DNA of 64,000 nucleotides from an uncultured Selenomonas sp. (lineage in GTDB: Bacteria; Bacillota; Negativicutes; Selenomonadales; Selenomonadaceae): the NCBI GenBank assembly GCA_934202005.1, contig CAKPXP010000004.1, forward strand, positions 62,001-126,000, given 5' to 3'. The position numbers were made by a program, and so were the translations under genes. The notes beneath the pieces are model-generated. The model was not told the origin of the DNA and made no database searches. It saw nothing but the letters and a program-made list of their open reading frames with translations. Each line of letters starts with the position of its first letter. The first letter of the stretch is position 1. This document shows, in pieces, positions 8,676 through 17,105 of the stretch.

Positions 8676-10004
8676 TTGCGTATCTTAGCCATTGCGATTG
8701 CCGCCTCAGCGCTGCTCTTGCTGCCGTCGCTGCCCGTGTGGCAGGCGGCGCTGCCGGGATCTGCCCGCACGGCGCAGGCGGCGAGCCGCATCGACGCCGT
8801 GCGGGCAGAGGTGCATGCGCCAGGCGCCCTGCCGCCGCCGGTGGCAAGCCGTATGGAGACGAGCATCGAAGCGATCGCGGGGCAGCTGCTCGTCGGCAAG
8901 CCCGCGGCGATGGACAGCGCGCAGGCAGACGCGGCAGCCGCGCTGATCCGCGAGGTCTTTGACAAGGTGCTCGTCGGCTACACGGTGCGCGGCGTCCGCG
9001 TCACGCCGGCGGCGCAGGCGCAGGTCACCGTCGAGCTCATCCCTTGGGATGACACGATCGAGAGCGTCGCGGTCGAGACGCAGGTCGACGGCATGCCGCC
9101 AGAGGTTGAGCAGATGGTTCGGCGCGACCTCGCCGGCATCGAGCAGGTCTTCGACCGCTCGCTCATCGGCCTGCCCGTCGCAGCGGCGGACTGGACGAAC
9201 GGCGTGCTCAAGCGGGAGGTCAATGCCTATCTTGCCGCGCATCTGCCGGAGTTCCGCGCGGACTTTGATGTGACGGCGGATACGGCGGCGCGCGTCGTGC
9301 TCACCGTCTATCCGCGCGTTCCCGTCGTGCGCACGGTCGATCTCTCCATGCGCTCCGATACGCTGCCGAACATGTTGCTGCTCACGCACCGCGAGCTCAT
9401 GCGCGAGCGCGTGAACATGCTCGTCGGCGTGCCAGTGGCCTTTACAGAGCGCCACAGAGCGGAGTTCGAGGCGCTTTTCGCCGCGTCGCTCGACGCGCAG
9501 CCGGACTTTCGCCACCAGCGCATGAGGACGACCGTCGCCCTCGCGCCGGGAGAGCGCGTCGCCGTCATGAGCCGCAGCGACTCCCTGCGGTATCGCCTGC
9601 GGCTCACAGGCTGGCTCGATATCGGGCGCAGCGCGGGGGAGACGCACAGCGCAAAGGATGACCTGCTCATCCGCCTGCATGCCGGGAGGATGCTCACGCC
9701 GCGCGATGAGCTCTTCGGCCTCCTCGATGTCACGCCGCAGGATGTTGCCTGGCGCTGGCAGATGGGATGGCATCATGCGCTCGGGCGTGGGCTGCAGGCA
9801 GGCCCGCGCTATGACTGCAAAGACAAGCGTCTCGTCTGGGATGCCGCCTGGCAGCTCGCGCGGGACTGGCTCCTGCGCTACGAGTACCACGAGGCCGGAC
9901 GCCGCGGCGAGAGTGCGCTGCGCTACCGCCTGCACGATTTTTTGAGCGTCGAATACGCGCTCGATGATGCGGGCGGCTGGCTGCGGCTCATCGGCAATTT
10001 CTAG
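8676..10004 (+). CDS. Predicted outer-membrane/periplasmic protein of unknown function
   Basis: The start is TTG 8676, chosen because GAAGGGGAGAG precedes it and the product then begins with a clean signal peptide (MRILAIAIAASALLLLPSLP, cleavage probably after AQA near residue 35). The longer in-frame extension lacks a ribosome-binding site. The mature 442-residue product has an N-terminal mixed region with VRGVRVTPAAQAQVTVELIP (POTRA-like in feel, not proven). A C-terminal half of alternating strands (for example RYRLRLTGWLDIG, LLRYEYHEAG) ends in Phe after LRLIGNF, as outer-membrane barrels do. It lies between bamA and ompH. I do not recognise the family. Confidence 0.75.
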   Translation: MRILAIAIAASALLLLPSLPVWQAALPGSARTAQAASRIDAVRAEVHAPGALPPPVASRMETSIEAIAGQLLVGKPAAMDSAQADAAAALIREVFDKVLVGYTVRGVRVTPAAQAQVTVELIPWDDTIESVAVETQVDGMPPEVEQMVRRDLAGIEQVFDRSLIGLPVAAADWTNGVLKREVNAYLAAHLPEFRADFDVTADTAARVVLTVYPRVPVVRTVDLSMRSDTLPNMLLLTHRELMRERVNMLVGVPVAFTERHRAEFEALFAASLDAQPDFRHQRMRTTVALAPGERVAVMSRSDSLRYRLRLTGWLDIGRSAGETHSAKDDLLIRLHAGRMLTPRDELFGLLDVTPQDVAWRWQMGWHHALGRGLQAGPRYDCKDKRLVWDAAWQLARDWLLRYEYHEAGRRGESALRYRLHDFLSVEYALDDAGGWLRLIGNF

Positions 10005-10071
10005 CGCGATGCGCGCAGGATGTTGCCGGCGGACGCGCGGGCGCCGTTTGTCGTCATCGTGCAAGAAACGC

Positions 10072-10100
10072 TTGAAGAACAAATGAGACTTTGCTATAAT
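10072..10100 (+). promoter_or_regulatory. Sigma-70 promoter upstream of the first ompH
   Basis: TTGAAG at 10072-10077 and a perfect TATAAT at 10095-10100 are spaced by 17 nt. It lies about 150 nt before the ompH start codon. Confidence 0.8.
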
Positions 10101-10248
10101 GAGACATGTTTCCGGTCTTTTGCGAGGCGTCTCCTGTCGGTTTCCGGGAGGCCTTGCAAGCGGCTGATCTCAGGCAAGGGCTGTGCACAGGGCCACGGAA
10201 GCGGCGTTTGTGCGTATCGTTTACCCAGATAGGGAAAGGAAGAAAGAA

Positions 10249-10713
10249 ATGGTTACTTTACAGAAGAAAACGGTCAAGATCATCAGCGTGCTCATCGCGC
10301 TCGTCTTCGTCGGTTCCGTCGTGGCTGTCGCCGTCACGCAGTTCGGCGGCATCGCTTCCGCGTCCGGCAACAGCAACGTCGGCACGGTGGACTACCGTCA
10401 GGTCATGGCACAGCATCCGCAGCTCCAGAGCGCGAACTCCGAGCTCCAGCAGGCCGTCTCCGACGCGCAGAAGGAGTTCGAGGAGAAGTCCAAGAACATG
10501 AGCGATCAGGAGAAATCCGACTACTATCAGCAGACGCAGCAGCGCCTGCAGCAGAAGCAGCAGGAGCTCATCGAGCCGATCCAGAAATCGGTCGAGGATT
10601 CCGTGAAGTCCGTGGCTGACGCGAAGGGCCTCACCGTTGTCATCGATAAGAATGCGGTCGTCTACGGCGGCACGGATATCACGCAGGATGTCATCAAGAA
10701 GATTTCCAAATAA
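10249..10713 (+). CDS. OmpH/Skp-family periplasmic chaperone (first copy)
   Basis: The ATG at 10249 has GGGAAAGGAAG upstream; a longer frame to 10183 lacks one. The 154-residue product has an N-terminal hydrophobic segment (about 8-30, signal peptide or anchor). After that comes the family opening VGTVDYRQVMAQHP, a long Gln/Glu/Lys coiled coil (about 55-120) and the closing strand LTVVIDKNAVVYGGTDIT, typical of Skp. Skp is a trimeric holdase that delivers unfolded outer-membrane proteins to BamA. The gene has its own promoter and terminator, so it can be expressed as a single cistron. It is the first of three related genes in a row. Confidence 0.9.
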   Translation: MVTLQKKTVKIISVLIALVFVGSVVAVAVTQFGGIASASGNSNVGTVDYRQVMAQHPQLQSANSELQQAVSDAQKEFEEKSKNMSDQEKSDYYQQTQQRLQQKQQELIEPIQKSVEDSVKSVADAKGLTVVIDKNAVVYGGTDITQDVIKKISK

Positions 10714-10734
10714 GACATACGCGCCACATGAATG

Positions 10735-10773
10735 AAAAGCTACCGAGCCATACAATGTGCTCGGTAGCTTTCT
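10735..10773 (+). terminator. Intrinsic terminator after first ompH
   Basis: A 13-bp perfect stem (AAAGCTACCGAGC with GCTCGGTAGCTTT) closes a 10-nt loop and is followed by TTTC. The mRNA end lies only about 15 nt before the next start codon. Confidence 0.8.
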
Positions 10774-10788
10774 GAATGGGGGTATTTT

Positions 10789-11901
10789 ATGGCGGAGCAT
10801 CCGGAGGAGAGAAAGGCGGGCGGACGGCGGCGCAGGCAGCTGCTCGTCGGCGTCCTGCTCGCCGTGTTGCTGCTCATCGCGGGTGCCGTGCTCATGCGGA
10901 CGCTCCTCCACCGCGAGGCGGCAGCTCCGTCGCAGGCTGCGGCGGAGGTCGGTGTCGTCCGCCTGCAGGAACTCGTGGCGGCGCATCCCGACTACGACAA
11001 GCTGCAGGCGCTGCTCAAACGGCGTGAGGAGATCCGTTCATCGCTCGATGACCAGCTCGCGGTGCCGCTCACGGTGCAGCCGCCGGAGGTGGACCGTCAG
11101 CCCTTTGACGACTCTGTCTGGCAAAAGAGCGCGCAGGATGTCATCGGCCGCCGCAGCGCGCTCGAGCGCGCGCAGAAAAAGGCCGCGGCCGACTACAGAA
11201 AGGCGACGGAGCCTGACTACAAGGCGCGCCGCGATGCCATCAACGCGGAGTACCTCAATGATATCCTCAATCTCAAGCTGAAGCTCGACAACCGTCAGGC
11301 GATGGGGCTTACGGATGAGACAGTCGCGCAGCTCCAGGCCCAGCTGGAGGATGTCGAGGGGGAGCGTGCTGCCCGCCAGATCGCGCTCTATCGCGCCTGG
11401 CAGCAGGAGATCCAGAGCTATGCGGAAAAGTCCGTCGCGAAGGAGCGCGCCGGGCAGGAGGCCGGGCTCGGCGACCTGCGCGCGCGGCGCGAGACGGAGG
11501 CGGCGAGAGCCCAGTCGGAGGCGCAGGCGCGTGACGCGGAGATGATCTCAAAGCGCATGGCGGACTCCGTGCAGCGCCAACAGCAGGCGCAGGCGGATCA
11601 GCAGGCGCTCGCGGCAAACGAGCAGGCCATCACAGCGCTCGAGTCCCGCATATTGAATGACATCGCGGGCAAGGCGGCAAAGGTAGCGATCCTGCACCAT
11701 TTCACGCTCATCACCTGCGATCCCGCACGCAGTCTCTCCTCCCTTCTGCCCGCGGCTTTCCGTCCGGCGGCAGCGCCGGATCGTCCTGAGAAATACGTCA
11801 AGACCATCAGCGTTTCGGCGGAGGATGTGACGGACGAGGTAAAGGCGGAGCTGGCGGATCTTTCCCCTGAGGAGGAGAGCTCTGCGCCTGCAAAATCGTA
11901 G
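10789..11901 (+). CDS. Membrane-anchored coiled-coil protein, OmpH-like
   Basis: The 370-residue product starts at ATG 10789 after a GGGGG sequence. It has a basic cytosolic tip (RKAGGRRRR), a transmembrane segment at about 18-36 and then VGVVRLQELVAAHPDYDKLQ, which matches the opening of OmpH/Skp proteins. A long coiled coil (about 60-285, very rich in Ala, Gln, Glu and Arg) and a C-terminal globular stretch follow. It is more than twice the length of Skp. I infer a periplasmic, inner-membrane-tethered chaperone or envelope spacer. It sits between two canonical OmpH proteins, which supports an envelope role; the exact function is unknown. Confidence 0.75.
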   Translation: MAEHPEERKAGGRRRRQLLVGVLLAVLLLIAGAVLMRTLLHREAAAPSQAAAEVGVVRLQELVAAHPDYDKLQALLKRREEIRSSLDDQLAVPLTVQPPEVDRQPFDDSVWQKSAQDVIGRRSALERAQKKAAADYRKATEPDYKARRDAINAEYLNDILNLKLKLDNRQAMGLTDETVAQLQAQLEDVEGERAARQIALYRAWQQEIQSYAEKSVAKERAGQEAGLGDLRARRETEAARAQSEAQARDAEMISKRMADSVQRQQQAQADQQALAANEQAITALESRILNDIAGKAAKVAILHHFTLITCDPARSLSSLLPAAFRPAAAPDRPEKYVKTISVSAEDVTDEVKAELADLSPEEESSAPAKS

Positions 11902-12000
11902 ATTTGTAGCGGAGGAAACGCGGGGGTTACCAGTCGTTCCTTCGAGAATCGCCGCACGGCGCGGCGGTTCCACAGTGAATAGAAAGAAGAGGATTCATCC

Positions 12001-12441
12001 ATGAAACTCACGAAGAAATCACGTGCACTCCTCGTCCTGGGCGTTGCCGCCATGTTGGTCATGAGCGGCTGCGGCAAGACGAAGATCGGCTATATCGATG
12101 GCGACCGCATCATGAAAGAGGCGCCGCAGATCCAGTCTCTCGTCGAGGAGGGCAACGCGAAGATCCAGCAGGCGCAGGAAGATGCGGAGAAGGACCTCGC
12201 GGAGAAGAAAGGCACGATGAGCGATGAGGACTATCAGAAGGCCCAGGCGGATGCCCGCCGCAAGGTCGCGGGTCTCAATCAGTCGTACAGCGTGCAGCTC
12301 AAGCAGAAGCTCGATGCGGCTCTCGCGGACGTCGCGAAGGAGAAGAAACTCGATGCCGTCGTCGACAACCAGGCGCAGCAGAAGGTCGTCATCGAGGGCG
12401 GCATCGATGTTACGGACGATGCCATCAACAAGCTGCAGTGA
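12001..12441 (+). CDS. OmpH/Skp-family lipoprotein
   Basis: The 146-residue product begins with a lipoprotein signal ending in the lipobox VMSGC (Cys about 23). The mature part starts with KIGYIDGDRIMKEAPQIQ, continues as a charged coiled coil (about 45-110) and ends with LDAVVDNQAQQKVVIEGGID, the standard Skp strand. Unlike the first copy it should be lipid-anchored. A GAAAGAAGAGG sequence precedes the ATG. The lpxD gene follows after 25 nt, so the two are probably co-transcribed. Confidence 0.9.
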   Translation: MKLTKKSRALLVLGVAAMLVMSGCGKTKIGYIDGDRIMKEAPQIQSLVEEGNAKIQQAQEDAEKDLAEKKGTMSDEDYQKAQADARRKVAGLNQSYSVQLKQKLDAALADVAKEKKLDAVVDNQAQQKVVIEGGIDVTDDAINKLQ

Positions 12442-12466
12442 TCTTTCAGGCTGAGAGGGTGAGAGC

Positions 12467-13492
12467 ATGAAAAAGACGTTGAAGGAGATTGCGGACTATG
12501 TCGGCGGCCGTATCGTCGGCGATGAGAATATCGTGATTTCCGGACTGGATAATATCGAGGGTGCGGGCGAGCATGACCTCACTTTCGCCGTCGAGCCTCA
12601 TATCGAGGAGGCGAAGTCCACGCGCGCGGCGGCTGTCATGCTGCCGGAGGGTATTGAGGATTTCCCGCGCCCCGCGCTCTATGTCGCGGAGCCGCGGGCA
12701 GCCTTTGCCTCCCTGCTCGCGCTCTTTACGCCGAAGCTCGTCTTCCCGAAAGGCGTGAGCAGCGAGGCGCATATCGGCAAGGATGTAAAGCTCGGCGAGG
12801 ATGTCACGGTCCTGCCGTTCGCCTGCGTGGATGATCACGCCGTGATCGGCGACCGCGTCACGCTCTATCCCGGCGTCTATGTCGGTCAGTACAGCGAGGT
12901 CGGGGAGGATACGGTCATCTACTCCAACGCGACCGTGCGCGAGCATTGCCGCGTCGGCAAGCGCTGCATCATCCACAGCTCGGCCGTCATCGGCTCGGAC
13001 GGTTTCGGTTTCACGACGAAGGACGGCGTGCATACGAAGGTGCCGCAGGTCGGCAACGTCGTGCTCGAGGACGATGTCGAGATCGGCGCGCATGACGGCA
13101 TCGACCGCGCGGCGATGGGCTCGACGGTCATCGGCCACGGCACGAAGATCGACAATCTCGTGCACATTGGTCACAACTGCAAGATCGGGCCGAACTGCCT
13201 CATCGTCGCGCAGACGGGCGTTTCCGGCTCGACGAATGTCGGCCACAACGTCACGTTCGGCGGCCAGGTCGGCACGGTGGGCCATATCAATATCGGTGCG
13301 AACTCCGTCTACGCCGCGCGCTCCGGCATCATCGGCGATATGCCGGAGGGCGTCTTCTGCGCGGGCTTCCCGGTGCAGAGCCACACGGAATGGCTGCGCA
13401 TGCAAGCGGCGATGAAGCATCTGCCCGAGCTGCGCAAGGAAGTCAAGCGCCTCACGAAGGAGCTCGCGAAGCTGCAGGCGGCGAAGGAATAG
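12467..13492 (+). CDS. lpxD: UDP-3-O-acylglucosamine N-acyltransferase LpxD
   Basis: The 341-residue protein has the LpxD uridine-binding N-terminal domain (about 1-100). A left-handed beta helix of hexapeptide repeats follows (about 100-300), with the catalytic-type segment [13 protein letters not shown], and then a C-terminal helical tail (residues 320-341). LpxD adds the N-linked 3-hydroxyacyl chain in lipid A synthesis, using acyl-ACP. The length matches the family (about 340). The RBS is GAGAGGGTGAG. Downstream, lpxL follows after 10 nt. Its presence shows the organism makes lipid A; lpxC, lpxA and lpxB are not in the window. Confidence 0.95.
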   Translation: MKKTLKEIADYVGGRIVGDENIVISGLDNIEGAGEHDLTFAVEPHIEEAKSTRAAAVMLPEGIEDFPRPALYVAEPRAAFASLLALFTPKLVFPKGVSSEAHIGKDVKLGEDVTVLPFACVDDHAVIGDRVTLYPGVYVGQYSEVGEDTVIYSNATVREHCRVGKRCIIHSSAVIGSDGFGFTTKDGVHTKVPQVGNVVLEDDVEIGAHDGIDRAAMGSTVIGHGTKIDNLVHIGHNCKIGPNCLIVAQTGVSGSTNVGHNVTFGGQVGTVGHINIGANSVYAARSGIIGDMPEGVFCAGFPVQSHTEWLRMQAAMKHLPELRKEVKRLTKELAKLQAAKE

Positions 13493-13502
13493 GAGGCAGC
13501 GC

Positions 13503-14414
13503 ATGCTTTCCTATTACATTCTGAAAGCCCTTGGTTTCCTCGCCTGCCTGCTGCCGCGCCGCGCCGCGGATGCGGTCGGCTGGGGACTTGGCTGGCTCGC
13601 CTGGCCGTTCGTACCGAAAAAGCGTCGGCGTCTCGCTGAGGAGAACGCCCGCCGCTGCCTCGGCTGCAGCGAGGCGGAGGCGGCGCGCATCGCGAAGGCA
13701 TCCGCCGTGCGCTTCGGCCCCATGCTCATGGAGGTGCTGCGCTTCCCCGTCATCGAGAGGCACATCGGCGACTACGTCGCCATCGAGGGCCTCCCGTACT
13801 TGCAGAAGGCGCTGGCGGAGGGCACAGGCGGCATCATCGCGACGGCGCACAGCGGCAACTGGGAGCTCATGGGCGGCGCGTTCGCGCTCGCGGGCATCCC
13901 GCTCGTCGGCGTCGCGCAGCAGCAGCGCTCGGCGGGCGCGGATCGCTTCATCGTCGAGCGGCGCACGCAGATCGGCATGCACATCACCTACAAGAAGGGC
14001 GTGCGGGAGATGTTCGATATGCTCGCGCAGGGCTGGTTCATCGGACTCATCATGGATCAGGATCCCGCGAAGCGCGACGGCGTGCTCGTCGAGTTCTTCG
14101 GCCAGCCGACGAACTATTTCACAGGCGCGGCGGCCATGGGACGGTTCCGCCGCGCGCCCATCTTCCCTGCGTTCATGCACCGCGACGACGCGACGGGCCG
14201 CCACACGCTCATCGTTTCGCCGCCCATCTATACGGACCATACGAAGGACAAGCGCGCCGACATCCAGCGCACGACGCAGCGTCTCGCGGCGCTCACGGAG
14301 GCGCATATCCGGCAGTATCCCGAGGAATGGTTCTGGCTGCACGACCGCTGGAAATCCATCCGCGAGAGCTTTTCAAGAGAGGAGCTCGAGGCGTTTGAGA
14401 AACAGCAAAAATAA
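13503..14414 (+). CDS. Lysophospholipid/lipid A acyltransferase, LpxL (HtrB) family
   Basis: The 303-residue protein has an N-terminal hydrophobic helix and the family H-X4-E catalytic motif in TAHSGNWELMGG (about residue 120). Further on are IGLIMDQDP and FFGQPTNYFTGAA, conserved in LpxL/LpxM-type enzymes. These transfer a secondary acyl chain to the Kdo-lipid A precursor at the inner membrane. Its position directly behind lpxD supports a lipid A role. The sequence alone cannot separate LpxL from LpxM or LpxP. Convergent terminator hairpins follow. Confidence 0.88.
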   Translation: MLSYYILKALGFLACLLPRRAADAVGWGLGWLAWPFVPKKRRRLAEENARRCLGCSEAEAARIAKASAVRFGPMLMEVLRFPVIERHIGDYVAIEGLPYLQKALAEGTGGIIATAHSGNWELMGGAFALAGIPLVGVAQQQRSAGADRFIVERRTQIGMHITYKKGVREMFDMLAQGWFIGLIMDQDPAKRDGVLVEFFGQPTNYFTGAAAMGRFRRAPIFPAFMHRDDATGRHTLIVSPPIYTDHTKDKRADIQRTTQRLAALTEAHIRQYPEEWFWLHDRWKSIRESFSREELEAFEKQQK

Positions 14415-14416
14415 AA

Positions 14417-14435
14417 CCGCTGACGTAAGCAGCGG
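14417..14435. repeat. 19-nt palindrome, copy 1
   Basis: CCGCTGACGTAAGCAGCGG sits 2 nt after the lpxL-type stop codon. A near-identical copy lies at 47388-47406, also directly downstream of a gene. Confidence 0.55.
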
Positions 14436-14440
14436 CTCTG

Positions 14441-14489
14441 AAAAATCCCTTTCCTGGCGCATCTCTGAGCGGCGGGAAAGGGATTTTAT
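14441..14489. terminator. Bidirectional intrinsic terminator
   Basis: AAAATCCCTTTCC (14442-14454) pairs with GGAAAGGGATTTT (14475-14487) around a 20-nt loop, with A and T runs on either side. It can serve both the lpx operon and the converging gene at 14512-14841. Confidence 0.8.
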
Positions 14490-14511
14490 ATTGCGGGGAA
14501 TGTGCTGCGCC

Positions 14512-14841
14512 TCACGAGGTGAAGTGCACGAAGAGCGTCGCGAGAAAGAGGAGGACGGCGAGCACCATCGTGACGAGGCTGGCGCGCTCGACGAGGACGG
14601 CGGCCTTCTCGCTGAGCTGCGCGTGGCGGCGGGCGTAAGTGAGGATGAGCGAGGCGGAGAGCAGGGCGTACATGCCGCGGCTCACGTTGTCGAACTGCAT
14701 CCATTCTGCGATGGTCACGAACAACGTGAAGATTGTCACAGCCATGAGCACGTAGTCCTTGCCGATTTTTTTCTCAGCAGGTTTGTTATCCGATTGCTTT
14801 TGATAGAGTTTTTCTTGCAACTTGCGATATTGTTTTGACAT
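14512..14841 (-). CDS. Small membrane protein, unknown function
   Basis: The 109-residue product has a basic N-terminal stretch (about 1-28, rich in Lys and Gln). Hydrophobic segments lie at about 30-50 and 55-70, and a third at the C-terminus (about 86-106). On the minus strand AAGGAAAGAGGT precedes the ATG at good spacing, and a TATAAT box lies upstream at 14914-14919. No family is recognised. It is the only minus-strand gene between the envelope block and the AcoR-like regulator, which is divergently transcribed. Confidence 0.75.
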   Translation of the reverse strand: MSKQYRKLQEKLYQKQSDNKPAEKKIGKDYVLMAVTIFTLFVTIAEWMQFDNVSRGMYALLSASLILTYARRHAQLSEKAAVLVERASLVTMVLAVLLFLATLFVHFTS

Positions 14842-14913
14842 GGCGGTACCTCTTTCCTTGTATCATCGCCTGTCGTGGCTCGGGGCCGCGCGGCAGGCGT
14901 GCGAATCTAGCTT

Positions 14914-14943
14914 ATTATAGCATAGTTTGCCATGTCGTGGGAA
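14914..14943 (-). promoter_or_regulatory. Possible promoter for the small membrane protein
   Basis: On the minus strand a perfect TATAAT (14914-14919) is preceded at 18 nt by TTCCCA (14938-14943). The -35 is weak. Confidence 0.5.
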
Positions 14944-15026
14944 ATGACGCGCGTCAAGCGTAGGAGAATTTTGCGGTTTTTCGAGGGGAATGGTTGCAGT
15001 TCTCCGGGATGCTTGTTAAAATGAAG

Positions 15027-15050
15027 TGTACAAGTATACAAAGATATAAT
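15027..15050 (+). promoter_or_regulatory. -10 box and possible operator before the AcoR-like regulator
   Basis: A perfect TATAAT lies at 15045-15050. Immediately upstream an imperfect palindrome TGTACAAGTATACA (15027-15040) occupies the spacer where a -35 would be read; TTGTTA at 15013 is too far. This suggests a regulated promoter, with a repressor or activator at the palindrome. The binding protein is unknown. Confidence 0.45.
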
Positions 15051-15173
15051 TTCTATAACGAATAAGTGATAGAGATCATGATGCAGCGTGGGGGCGCGCA
15101 GGGAACTTGTTTGCTGCTCTACGGCGCGCCGCGCTGTATTCCTGGGCAAAATTTTATGAAAGGAGCGAGTTCT

Positions 15174-17093
15174 TTGATTCGAGAACATCGCAGCCGCGAG
15201 AAGCTGGAAAGCTACTACGAAAAATTCACAGAGGAAGGCATCCTCGATCCGAATGTCCATCCCTGGGTCGCTGCGTCCTGGCAGCAGAGCCGGGCGCTCG
15301 GCGTGCCGCGGGAGAAGATGAGCACCGAGAAGCGCTTTTCACCGGAGGAGTTCCATCGCCTGCAGGCGAAGCACGAGGACGCCATCGCCTATCTCATGAA
15401 GCTCAGCGAGGGAATTCGCGAGTTCTTCCAGGAGTACAATCTCTCGCTCCTGCTCATCGACGCGGACTGCGTCGTGCTCAAGAGCTACAGCCTGCCGTTC
15501 TACCAGATGACGCCGGGCGAGATCGAAGGCGCGCGCGTCGGCGTCGAGGAGGTCGGCACGTCGAGCATCAGCGTGGCCTATGAGCATCAGACGCCGTTCT
15601 GGATGTTCGGCCCGGAGATGTGGGTGAAGGAGTGCCAGCTCGGCGACGCCTGCACGGCGCCCGTGAAGATCAACGGCGAATGCCAGTATCTCATCACGCT
15701 CGTCTCGATGGAGCAGATCGAGCTGCCGCAGGATGCCGTGATCTCCCTGCTGCTCACGATGAAGACGGCACTCGAGGCGCATCTGACGGAGTCGGTGCGC
15801 ATCAAGGCGGAGGAGGCCATCCTCGACGCGACGCCGTTCGCGGTCTACCATGTGCTGCCGGGCGGCGAGGTCGCCTATACGAACCAGCTCGGCAAGGAGC
15901 GGCTCACGCGCATCGGCGCGAAGCAGGAGCATGAGACGGGCCGCCGCCTCAACCTCAACGACGTGATCCTGAACTACGAGCATACGCCGATCTACAAGGG
16001 CTTTCGCGGCGTGCCGTCCTATAACAAGGAGGTCACGTGGATCACGACCGCGAAGACGTATGAGGACATCACGACGGTCGTACCGCTCGAGCGCGACGAG
16101 GAGCAGGCGGTGAAGTCGGTCGTCGTCGTCTCGATGCCGATCGAGGATCTGCGGACGCTCGTCGCGCATGCGGCGGGCTACACGGCGAAATACAGCCTGC
16201 AGTCGATGGTCGGCAGCGGCGCATCGTTCCAGAGCGTGCGCGAAAAGGCGGCGCGCGTCGCCCGCAACAAGCATCATGTGCTCATCCAGGGCGAGGCCGG
16301 CACGGGCAAGCAGCGCATGGCGCACGGCATCCATCAGGCGAGCCCGCGCGCGGCAGGCCCGCTCATCTCGCTGCGCTGCGGCGACGCGACGCCGGAGCTC
16401 TTGGAGCAGGAGCTCTTCGGCATCGTGCTGAACCAGGATGTGAGCCATCAGGGGCGGCTCGAGCTCGCCTCGGGCGGCACGCTCTTCCTCGACGAGATCG
16501 AGAAGATGCCGAAGCAGATCGCCGAGGAGCTCGCACAGGCGCTCATGACGGGCAAGACGCACCGCATCGGCGAGAAGAACGTGGAGCGCACGATCGATGT
16601 GCGCATCATCGCCGCCTGCGACAGCGACCTCAAGCGCCTCACGGAGCGCGGCCTTTTCTCCAAGGCGCTCTACGACATCATCTCGAAGAGCGTCATCCGC
16701 GTGCCGTCTTTGCGCAGCCGCCGCGAGGATATCCCGGAGCTCGCGCGCCACATTGTGAGCGAGCTCGCGGAGCAGCACCAGATGGAGTCGAAGACGCTCG
16801 CGGACGAGACGATCGGCGTCCTCGAGAAATACGACTGGCCGGGCAATATCAAGCAGCTCCAGAGCGTGCTCGAGTACGCCTTCTTCAACACAAAGGCGCC
16901 GGTCATCGCGCCCGGCGACATCAGCCTCATGGGCGATGTGAAGCCGGACAACAAGTGGAAAGAGGACAAGGACGTCTTCGTCAAAGCGTGGCAGGCCGCG
17001 GGCGGCAACGTGAGCCGTCTCGCGAACCTCCTCAACGTGAGCCGCGTGACGCTGTACCGCTATCTCAAGAAATACCATCTCGAAAAGAAATAA
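15174..17093 (+). CDS. AcoR-like AAA+ transcriptional regulator without a GAFTGA loop
   Basis: The start is TTG 15174, 8 nt after AAAGGAG; longer frames have no RBS. The 639-residue product has an AcoR-type GAF/PAS sensory half (about 1-340), an AAA+ domain (about 345-560) and a Fis-type HTH (about 600-639, GGNVSRLANLLNVSRVTLYR). Walker A is GEAGTGK and Walker B is GGTLFLDEI. The GAFTGA segment that contacts sigma-54 is missing: ELFG is followed by IVLNQDVSHQGRLEL. The sensor-II/arginine region is also altered (LYDIISKSVIRVPSLRSRREDIPEL, with the core RREDIP retained). It is probably a regulator that no longer activates sigma-54 and may act on sigma-70 promoters, as TyrR does. Target and ligand are unknown. 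Confidence 0.85.
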   Translation: MIREHRSREKLESYYEKFTEEGILDPNVHPWVAASWQQSRALGVPREKMSTEKRFSPEEFHRLQAKHEDAIAYLMKLSEGIREFFQEYNLSLLLIDADCVVLKSYSLPFYQMTPGEIEGARVGVEEVGTSSISVAYEHQTPFWMFGPEMWVKECQLGDACTAPVKINGECQYLITLVSMEQIELPQDAVISLLLTMKTALEAHLTESVRIKAEEAILDATPFAVYHVLPGGEVAYTNQLGKERLTRIGAKQEHETGRRLNLNDVILNYEHTPIYKGFRGVPSYNKEVTWITTAKTYEDITTVVPLERDEEQAVKSVVVVSMPIEDLRTLVAHAAGYTAKYSLQSMVGSGASFQSVREKAARVARNKHHVLIQGEAGTGKQRMAHGIHQASPRAAGPLISLRCGDATPELLEQELFGIVLNQDVSHQGRLELASGGTLFLDEIEKMPKQIAEELAQALMTGKTHRIGEKNVERTIDVRIIAACDSDLKRLTERGLFSKALYDIISKSVIRVPSLRSRREDIPELARHIVSELAEQHQMESKTLADETIGVLEKYDWPGNIKQLQSVLEYAFFNTKAPVIAPGDISLMGDVKPDNKWKEDKDVFVKAWQAAGGNVSRLANLLNVSRVTLYRYLKKYHLEKK

Positions 17094-17105
17094 AGGAGAG
17101 TTTTT

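Noticed and set aside
8706..10082. 458-codon minus-strand frame opposite the OMP-like gene
   Set aside because: Same shadow pattern; the plus-strand frame has a signal peptide and RBS.
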